Source: VRUE01 sp963697805 (GTDB lineage Bacteria > Actinomycetota > Thermoleophilia > Solirubrobacterales > 70-9). From it: a stretch of 64,000 bases of DNA. The notes under the pieces were generated by a model. That model ran no database searches. It was not told the origin of the DNA and worked only from the letters and a program-made list of their open reading frames with translations. Position 1 is the stretch's first letter, and the number at the start of each line of letters is the position of its first letter. The stretch spans positions 62,001 through 126,000 of the forward strand of contig CAVOPB010000004.1 in NCBI GenBank assembly GCA_963697805.1, written 5' to 3'. Made by a program: the position numbers and the translations under genes. Shown in pieces: positions 58,821 through 64,000 of this stretch.

Positions 58821-59182
58821 GGGTCCGGTGACCTCTCCGCCGGCACCGGCGCCGAGCTAATGCGTTGACCGTCGCGTATCCACCGTCAGAGAGCACATCG
58901 TCGCCGTTCACGGGACGCCGGCGGCGAAGCTGACGGACCAGATCTGGAGGCCGGGGGAGGGGCGGAGCGCGATCGTTTGCTGCTCGTGTGCGGGGTGCTC
59001 GACGAGGGCGTATAGGAGATCCGCGAGGAGCTCGCCGCCCGGGCGTAGCCGTCGCCGGCACCGGCGCCGAGTTTGCGTTTACCGTCGCTATTCAACGCCA
59101 GGTGCAATCTCGCGGTCAGGGGACGCCGGCGGCGAAGCTGACGGACCAGATCTGGAGGCCGGGGGAGGGGCGGAGCGTGATC
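58787..59182. repeat. Diverged tandem duplication across the ispH/thioredoxin-like junction
   Basis: The last 34 bases of ispH (58787-58820) recur exactly at 59015-59048. The end of the convergent thioredoxin-like gene (58912-58969) recurs from 59120. The offset is 228 bp for the first and 208 bp for the second. So the joined 3' ends of the two genes were duplicated, leaving an extra copy of each end between them. The 264-bp gap between the genes is almost all this duplicate. Confidence 0.75.
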
Positions 59183-59937
59183 GTGTGCTGCCCGTGGCGG
59201 GGATGCTCGGCGAGTGCATAGAGCGCCGCGCCGTCGACGCGGACCGGATCGGTCGCGGTGCCGTCGAGCTCGAGCGCGATCTCGCCGCTGCCCTCCGCGG
59301 TGACGTGGGCGGCGCCGGCCTCGTATGGCACATTGAGCGCGTCGCCGTCCTCTCTGGCGACCCAGGGCCGCTCCCAGGACCCGCCGGGGAACAGCTCCTG
59401 GGTCGGGGCGATAACGGTCTCGCCGGGGGCGTCGGTGGGGCGGATCGGCGCCATCGGCGCGGGCAGCTCTCGCAGCGCGTCGATCTCGCGCAGCTCCGTC
59501 TGGATCGCCTCCTCGGTGGCGCGATATTCGCCCTCGCCGAAGTGAAACCAGGTGAGGGCGCCGCCCTGGTTCCAGAGGAAAAGGCTGGGCCAGCCCTCGC
59601 ACCCATAGACGTGCCAGAGCTCGCGCTCGGCGTCGATCGCGACCGGAAACGGGACCTCGAGCCGTTGCAGCCCGGCCCCGACGACCGCGGGTTCGGCGCC
59701 GAACGGGAAGCGCGGCGCCTGAATGCCGATCGTGCTCAGGCCGAGGTCGCGGTAGCGCCGGTCCCACTCCACCAGGTAGGGGAGGGTGCGGACGCTGTTC
59801 AACTGGGCGAAGTCCATGAAGTGGACCAGGGCGGGGCCTGCCGCGGTCAGCTCCGGCATCGAGCCCGGCGCCTTCCCCACCCACTCGACCCTCTCGGGGA
59901 GGTCGGGCGCCGCTATGTGATCACGATCCGGTCGCAT
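59116..59937 (-). CDS. Thioredoxin-like (DipZ C-terminal type) protein lacking CxxC
   Basis: This is a 273-residue protein. The sequence 'FMDFAQLNSVRTLPYLVEWD' aligns with the DipZ/TlpA-like 'FWTYSCINCLRTLPYL' but both cysteines are replaced. 'VPFPVAIDAERELWHVYG' and 'WFHFGEGEYRATEEAIQTEL' keep the fold. The C-terminal 100 residues form a beta-sandwich (like the DipZ C-domain). A redox role is unlikely; a binding role is possible. No signal peptide is seen. It is convergent with ispH. Confidence 0.75.
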   Translation of the reverse strand: MRPDRDHIAAPDLPERVEWVGKAPGSMPELTAAGPALVHFMDFAQLNSVRTLPYLVEWDRRYRDLGLSTIGIQAPRFPFGAEPAVVGAGLQRLEVPFPVAIDAERELWHVYGCEGWPSLFLWNQGGALTWFHFGEGEYRATEEAIQTELREIDALRELPAPMAPIRPTDAPGETVIAPTQELFPGGSWERPWVAREDGDALNVPYEAGAAHVTAEGSGEIALELDGTATDPVRVDGAALYALAEHPRHGQHTITLRPSPGLQIWSVSFAAGVP

Positions 59938-59993
59938 CCGCGGGAGCGGACGTTATCCTGGGCCGCTCGGCACGGCGACGAAGGAGGAACGAC

Positions 59994-60620
59994 GTGAACA
60001 ACGATGTCTGGGAGCGGATCGAGCAGACCCGCCAACGCTGGAACGTCCTCGAGCATCCCTTCTATCAGCGCTGGTCGGCCGGCGAGCTGACGCGCGAGGA
60101 GCTGGCCGAGTACTCGGGCCAGTACCGCCATGCGACCGCCGCGATCGCCCGCCTTTCGGCTTCGGTTGCCGAGTCGGCGCCGGAGGCCGAGCGCGTCGCG
60201 TTGCGCCGCCACGCCGCCGAGGAGGAGGCCCACGTCGCCCTCTGGGACGGGTTCGTCGATGCGGTGGGCGGCGACACCGACGCCGCGCCGACGCCGGAGA
60301 CAGCGGATTGCGTCGAGGCCTGGACCGCGGAGGGCGACCGAGTTGCCCAGCTCGTCCGCCTCTACGCGATCGAGAGCGGCCAGCCCCAGATCTCGCGCAC
60401 CAAGCGGGAGGGCCTCCTCGCCCACTACGGGATCGGGGATGGCCCCGGCAGCGAGTACTTCCTGCTCCATGAGAAGGCCGACGTGCATCACGCCGCCGAG
60501 GGCCGCTCGCTGATCGAGGCGCACCTCGCCGATGCCGACCCCGACGCTCTCGTCGCCGCTGCCGAGGAGGCCTTCAAGGCCAACTGGCGGCTGCTCGACG
60601 GCGTCAGCGTCGCCGCCTGA
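59994..60620 (+). CDS. TenA/PqqC-like (heme-oxygenase fold) protein
   Basis: This is a 208-residue all-helical protein. It has 'LEHPFYQRWSAGELTREELA' at the start, 'HAAEEEAHVALWDGF' with candidate diiron Glu/His ligands, and 'LHEKADVHHAAEGRSLIE' with further ligands. This pattern matches the CADD/PqqC-like group within TenA. It acts probably as an iron oxidase on a small molecule, not thiamin salvage specifically. It diverges from the thioredoxin-like gene by 56 bp. Confidence 0.82.
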   Translation: MNNDVWERIEQTRQRWNVLEHPFYQRWSAGELTREELAEYSGQYRHATAAIARLSASVAESAPEAERVALRRHAAEEEAHVALWDGFVDAVGGDTDAAPTPETADCVEAWTAEGDRVAQLVRLYAIESGQPQISRTKREGLLAHYGIGDGPGSEYFLLHEKADVHHAAEGRSLIEAHLADADPDALVAAAEEAFKANWRLLDGVSVAA

Positions 60621-60641
60621 ACGAGGGGAAATACCCAGGCC

Positions 60642-60658
60642 GCGCAACGTCGTTGCGC
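60642..60658. promoter_or_regulatory. Perfect 8-1-8 palindrome upstream of the small membrane protein
   Basis: GCGCAACGTCGTTGCGC (60642-60658) is an exact inverted repeat 15 bp upstream of ATG 60674. It is probably the operator of the operon that follows (small ORF, cupredoxin lipoprotein, membrane protein). The regulator is unknown. A TAACTT -10-like box follows directly. Confidence 0.5.
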
Positions 60659-60673
60659 TAACTTTTCCGAGCG

Positions 60674-60910
60674 ATGATCGAGCTCATCCTGCCGGCGCTT
60701 CCGCTTCTGCTGCTGGTGCTGTCGCTGCTCTTCGGCTGCTATCCCGGCCTGGACACGGCGGTGCGCCTAGCGGAGAGGATCGGGTCTCGCGCTCGTGCGG
60801 GGATCGCCGCTTCGCTGAACTCGTGCCGGCCCCGGCCTCCGGCCGCCCACGCGGCCCACGGTGGTCAGCTTCTCGCCTTCTCGATCGCAGGTCGCGCCCC
60901 TCCCGCCTAG
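60674..60910 (+). CDS. Small membrane protein (78 aa)
   Basis: This begins with one strongly hydrophobic helix ('MIELILPALPLLLLVLSLLF') followed by 'CYPGLDTAVRLAERIGSRAR' and an Arg/Pro/Ala-rich end. ATG 60674 follows the palindrome with no clear ribosome site. It heads the three-gene set with the cupredoxin lipoprotein. Confidence 0.55.
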   Translation: MIELILPALPLLLLVLSLLFGCYPGLDTAVRLAERIGSRARAGIAASLNSCRPRPPAAHAAHGGQLLAFSIAGRAPPA

Positions 60911-60953
60911 GGCGGGACGAGACGCACTGCAACCTCGAGAAGGAGAGAAACCA

Positions 60954-61343
60954 ATGGCCAACAAGAGAACCTGCGCGCTGTTGCTCGCGCTCGCTGCCGT
61001 CGTCGGGCTCGTCGCCTGCGGTGGTGGCAACGACACCTCGACCACCGCCGGCGAATCCGGAACGACGTCGAAGGCGGAAGGCGAACCCACGACGATCGTC
61101 GTCAGCAACGAAGAACCGGTCAACGGCGTCGAAACCCTCGAATACAGCGCCGGCGAACATGTCGAGTTCAAGGTCAAATCGAACACCGCCACCGAGGTCC
61201 ACGTCCATGGATATGAAATCGAGAAAAAGGTCCCGGCGGGTGGGACGGTCACAGTCTCGTTCCCGGCCGAACTCGAAGGCATCTACGAGGTCGAGGTACA
61301 CCCAGCTGAGGAACAGATAGCGGAGCTGCGGGTCAACCCGTGA
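60954..61343 (+). CDS. Cupredoxin-like lipoprotein
   Basis: This is a 129-residue protein from ATG 60954 (AAGGAGAG upstream). Lipobox 'VVGLVACGGG', then an Ala/Ser/Thr linker, then a compact cupredoxin-like domain with 'TATEVHVHGYEIEKKVPAGG' and 'IYEVEVHPAEEQIAELRV'. The copper Cys is missing; histidines ('VHVHGY', 'VEVHPAEE') could bind metal. It overlaps the next gene by 4 bp (GTGA), so they are coupled. Confidence 0.82.
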   Translation: MANKRTCALLLALAAVVGLVACGGGNDTSTTAGESGTTSKAEGEPTTIVVSNEEPVNGVETLEYSAGEHVEFKVKSNTATEVHVHGYEIEKKVPAGGTVTVSFPAELEGIYEVEVHPAEEQIAELRVNP

Positions 61344-62740
61344 GCTTCAGCTTCCTTCCGTTCGCACATGCGCTGGCGTCGCGGCAGGACCTGCCGCTGC
61401 CGGCCTGGCTGTTCGCGTGGGCGGCGTCGATCGTCCTGATCGTCTCCTTCTTCGCGCTCTCGGTCGCCTGGCGCGCGCCCCGCTTCGAGGAGGAACGATG
61501 GCGTTCCCTCGGGGCGGGGCTCTCGCGCGTGCTGGTCGGCTACCCGGCCCAGATCCTGTGCGGAGCGATCGGCGTCTTCCTGCTCGGCTTCTCCGCCTAC
61601 GCCGGGCTGCACGGGACCGAAGCCCCGGACCGCAACTTCGCGCTGACCTTCATCTTCGTCACCTGCTGGCTCGGCTTTGCGCTGTTCAGCGTCCTGCTCG
61701 GCGACGTCTTCCGGCCGTTCAACCCATGGCGAGCCGTCGGCCGCGCCGTCGGCGGGGCTTTCTCGGCGATCGCGGGCCAGCGACCAGCGCATCTGTCCTA
61801 CCCCGGGCGGGTGGGACGGTGGCCCGCGGCGATCGGTTTGATGGCGTTCGTCTGGCTCGAGGTCGTCTACGGCGGCAGCGGCGGTGTCGCGGTTGGTCTT
61901 AATCCGCACGTCACCGCCGTCGCGATCCTCGTCTATAGCGCCTACACCCTGGTGATGATGGGGCTCTTCGGCGCCGAGGAGTGGTGCGAACGCGGCGAGA
62001 TCTTCTCTGTCTACTTCGGGATGCTCTCCCAGCTCGGCTCGTTCAGTGTCAAGGACGGGCGGCTCGGGGTGAGGAAGCCGTTCTCGGCCGCGGTCCACTG
62101 GGCCACGATCCCCGGTTCGGCGGCGGTCGTAGTCGCCTCGATCGCGAGTACCACCTTCGACGGCGCCCAGGAGGGGGCGTTCAAGGGCGGGATCGAATGG
62201 CTCTTCGAACGCCTCTCCGACATCGGGTTCAGCGGAATCACGGCGATCCGCCTAACCGACACGATCTTCATGGCTCTCTGCTTCCTCGGTGTCGGCCTCG
62301 TCTACCTGACCGGCGTCCGGGGGATGGCGAGCGTCGACGGCGCCCCCTCGCGCGAGACGCTCCGGAAGGGGTTCATCCACACCCTGATCCCGATCGCCTT
62401 CGCCTATCTGGTCGCCCACTACTTCAGCCTCTTCGTCTTCCAGGAGCAGGCGCAGTTCACCTACCTGCTCTCCGACCCATTGGGAACGGCGACGACGGAC
62501 CTGTTCGGCACCGCCTCGGGCGGCATCGACTTCCGGGTCATTACCGCCAACCAGATCTGGTACGTCCAGGTCGGCGTGCTCGTGATCGGCCATGTGCTGG
62601 GCCTGACCCTCGCTCACGACCGGGCGACTGCATTCTGGGGGGACTACCGCCAGGCCGCCCGCTCCCAGTACTGGATGCTGGCGGTGATGGTCGCCTTCAC
62701 CTGCTTCGGGCTCTACCTGCTCTCGGTCGCCAACGGCTGA
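61340..62740 (+). CDS. Polytopic membrane protein coupled to the cupredoxin lipoprotein
   Basis: This is a 466-residue protein with about 10-12 transmembrane helices. Notable parts are 'RFEEERWRSLGAGLSRVLVG', 'GDVFRPFNPWRAVGR', 'EEWCERGEIFSVYFGMLSQL' and 'QIWYVQVGVLVIGHVLGLTL'. Homologues in this phylum often follow cupredoxin genes and are loosely annotated as fenitrothion hydrolases. I see no hydrolase motif and prefer a membrane redox or transport role. It starts at GTG 61340. Confidence 0.75.
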   Translation: MSFSFLPFAHALASRQDLPLPAWLFAWAASIVLIVSFFALSVAWRAPRFEEERWRSLGAGLSRVLVGYPAQILCGAIGVFLLGFSAYAGLHGTEAPDRNFALTFIFVTCWLGFALFSVLLGDVFRPFNPWRAVGRAVGGAFSAIAGQRPAHLSYPGRVGRWPAAIGLMAFVWLEVVYGGSGGVAVGLNPHVTAVAILVYSAYTLVMMGLFGAEEWCERGEIFSVYFGMLSQLGSFSVKDGRLGVRKPFSAAVHWATIPGSAAVVVASIASTTFDGAQEGAFKGGIEWLFERLSDIGFSGITAIRLTDTIFMALCFLGVGLVYLTGVRGMASVDGAPSRETLRKGFIHTLIPIAFAYLVAHYFSLFVFQEQAQFTYLLSDPLGTATTDLFGTASGGIDFRVITANQIWYVQVGVLVIGHVLGLTLAHDRATAFWGDYRQAARSQYWMLAVMVAFTCFGLYLLSVANG

Positions 62741-62776
62741 AGGACCGGGCCCACTCACACCCGCATAATTGGGGCG

Positions 62777-62908
62777 ATGCTGCCGCTCGCCCACGTTGGC
62801 CACTGGCTCTGGGTTCTCTACCTGCCGCCGCTCGCGATCGTGCTTTTCTCCGTAGTTCGCAGCAAGCTCAGCGAACGACGCCAACGCCGGGACGACGCGC
62901 GCCGCTAG
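62777..62908 (+). CDS. Small membrane protein (43 aa)
   Basis: From ATG 62777 the frame encodes 'MLPLAHVGHWLWVLYLPPLA' and a second hydrophobic part, then a charged tail 'RSKLSERRQRRDDARR'. It is 36 bp after the polytopic protein and has the same strand, so it may belong to the operon. Its stop overlaps that of sufD. Confidence 0.5.
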   Translation: MLPLAHVGHWLWVLYLPPLAIVLFSVVRSKLSERRQRRDDARR

Positions 62909-64000
62909 AGAATCTCGCTCAGGCGCTGCTCGAGCGCCGTCGAGATCTCGGTGCGGACCTGGCCCTCCGGGAGGCGCTCGACCAGGGACTCGAGGAAGCC
63001 CTCGATGATCAAGGCCTTCGCCTCGGCGGGGTCGAGGCCGCGGGAAGTCAGATAGAAGAGCTGGTCGCGGTCGATCTGGGCGATCGCCGCGGCGTGGGTG
63101 CAGCGGACGTCGTCGGCTTCGATCTCGAGGCCGGGAATCGCGTCGGCGTGGGCGTCGGGGGAGAGGAGCAGGTTGCGGCTCTCCTGGAAGGCGTCCGTCC
63201 CCTGGGCACCGGGATCGACCCGGATCACTCCGCGCCAGACAGCCGAGGCTCCGGCGGCGAGGACGCCGCGGAAGGCGAGGTCGGAGATCGTGTTCGGGGC
63301 GGCGTGCTCCTGGGTCGTGTCGTAGTCGAGGTGCTGGCCCGGTCCCCCCGCGTAGCCCCCGGTCACCCGGGCCTCGGAGCCGGCGCCCGCCAGGTTGGTC
63401 TCCATCCGCACCTTGCCGCGCGCCGAGCCGAAGCCGAGCGCGGTCCACTCGAGGCGGCCGTCGCGCTCGACCTGGGCGCGCTGGGTGGCGAAGATCCAGG
63501 CGCGCTCGGAGATGTCCTGCGTGCTGACGTAGCGCAGGGTCGCCGCCTGGCCGACGTGCAGCTCGACCACCGAGTTCAGCAGCGCGTCGGTCTCGTCGCC
63601 GGCCGAGCCGCAGTGCTCCCAGACCTCGGCCGCGGCGCCCTCCTCGAGGACGACGAGGGTCCGCCAGGCGATGGCGACTCCGTCCTCGTCGAGCGGGATC
63701 TCGATCCGGATCGGCTCAGCAACCTTCACTCCCGCCGGAACGTGGACGAGCACGCCGTCGCGCCAGCCCGCCTCGTTGCGCGCCACGAACGGGTCCTCGG
63801 CCGGGACCAGGGAGCCGAGTCGCGCCTCGAGCAGCTCGGCGTGGGTCTCGAGCGCCTCGGCCAGGGGCAGCACCGCGAACTCGGACCCCGTGCCCTCGAT
63901 CGAGGGCCCCGCGGCGCCCGGCTCGTAGGCATCGATCTCGAGGCCGGAGAGGTCGGTGAATTCCCAGCCCTTCGCCTTGTGGTCGGGCAGCGGCAGCGTC
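62905..64000 (-). CDS. sufD: Fe-S cluster assembly protein SufD (5' truncated by window edge)
   Basis: The frame is open to the end of the window; 365 codons are visible. The upstream part reads 'KAKGWEFTDLSGLEIDAY', the standard SufB/SufD N-region. The core has 'VEPIRIEIPLDEDGVAI'-type strands, and the C-terminus has 'GLEIEADDVRCTHAAAIAQI' and 'QLFYLTSRGLDPAEAKALII'. The conserved Cys and His of the SufBCD scaffold are in 'RCTHAAAIA'. SufBCD is likely encoded further to the right. The initiation codon is outside the window. Confidence 0.9.
   Translation of the reverse strand, partial: TLPLPDHKAKGWEFTDLSGLEIDAYEPGAAGPSIEGTGSEFAVLPLAEALETHAELLEARLGSLVPAEDPFVARNEAGWRDGVLVHVPAGVKVAEPIRIEIPLDEDGVAIAWRTLVVLEEGAAAEVWEHCGSAGDETDALLNSVVELHVGQAATLRYVSTQDISERAWIFATQRAQVERDGRLEWTALGFGSARGKVRMETNLAGAGSEARVTGGYAGGPGQHLDYDTTQEHAAPNTISDLAFRGVLAAGASAVWRGVIRVDPGAQGTDAFQESRNLLLSPDAHADAIPGLEIEADDVRCTHAAAIAQIDRDQLFYLTSRGLDPAEAKALIIEGFLESLVERLPEGQVRTEISTALEQRLSEIL

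Noticed and set aside
58774..59061. Minus-strand ORF between ispH and the thioredoxin-like gene
   Set aside because: It arises from the duplicated gene ends and has no start or domain of its own.

Overview
The window is GC-rich chromosomal DNA from a high-GC Gram-positive bacterium. It most resembles the actinobacterial class Thermoleophilia (Solirubrobacterales-like). The reasons are the GC-biased codon use, several proteins carrying the 'GKNSVGxKQLKKNAVT' low-complexity block typical of that group, cell-wall-binding-repeat and MarP/PBP envelope proteins, a WS/DGAT acyltransferase, and IspH (MEP pathway). This taxonomic call is from memory of protein families, not from a search. Layout, left to right. 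0-6.2 kb: tail of a secreted protein, an MBL-fold hydrolase operon, an acyl-CoA dehydrogenase behind a paired TetR-type operator, and an M23 cell-wall peptidase. 6.2-16.1 kb: an amino-acid block with lysA, then hom-thrC-thrB with a possible mutually exclusive hairpin leader, a cupin, and a 1555-residue gltB without gltD. 16.1-26.7 kb: two large palindromes, a decayed KNSVG paralogue, FHA, lipoprotein, PBP, MarP, HxlR, xseAB, and a divergent MarR/MMPL pair. 26.7-35.7 kb: an AddA/AddB-like helicase-nuclease pair, HAD, GNAT and a MIP18/DUF59 Fe-S assembly gene. 35.6-51.2 kb: a 15.5-kb integrated element lies in the 3' end of the MIP18 gene. It is bounded by a 44-bp direct repeat (43 of 44 identical), with a tyrosine integrase and a small HTH (excisionase-like) protein at its right end. 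Its cargo is a restriction-endonuclease/helicase protein split by a frameshift, a divergent HEPN-like protein, a ClC channel, a second short integrase, a cupin, and an array of five KNSVG genes plus one remnant. 51.2-64 kb: a copper-type pair (cupredoxin and multicopper oxidase), GAF/degenerate GGDEF and MshEN proteins, FxsA, WS/DGAT, ispH, a thioredoxin-like protein lacking CxxC, a TenA-like protein, a second cupredoxin with a polytopic membrane protein, and the 3' part of sufD. How the genes work together: lysA/hom/thrC/thrB cover lysine and threonine synthesis from aspartate semialdehyde, and gltB supplies glutamate. The M23, PBP and MarP proteins act at the envelope. MIP18 and SufD belong to Fe-S assembly, and IspH and GltB are Fe-S clients. 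The element probably carries a defence module (nuclease-helicase plus HEPN) and a variable surface-protein array. The most unusual signal is a pair of near-identical 22-24-codon leader ORFs, both beginning MSAERASVHIWF. They lie 23 kb apart, directly in front of two unrelated genes (HAD hydrolase and WS/DGAT), and their stop codons overlap the start of the downstream gene. Four or more apparent single-base frameshifts in otherwise good genes suggest either real decay or indel errors in the assembly.
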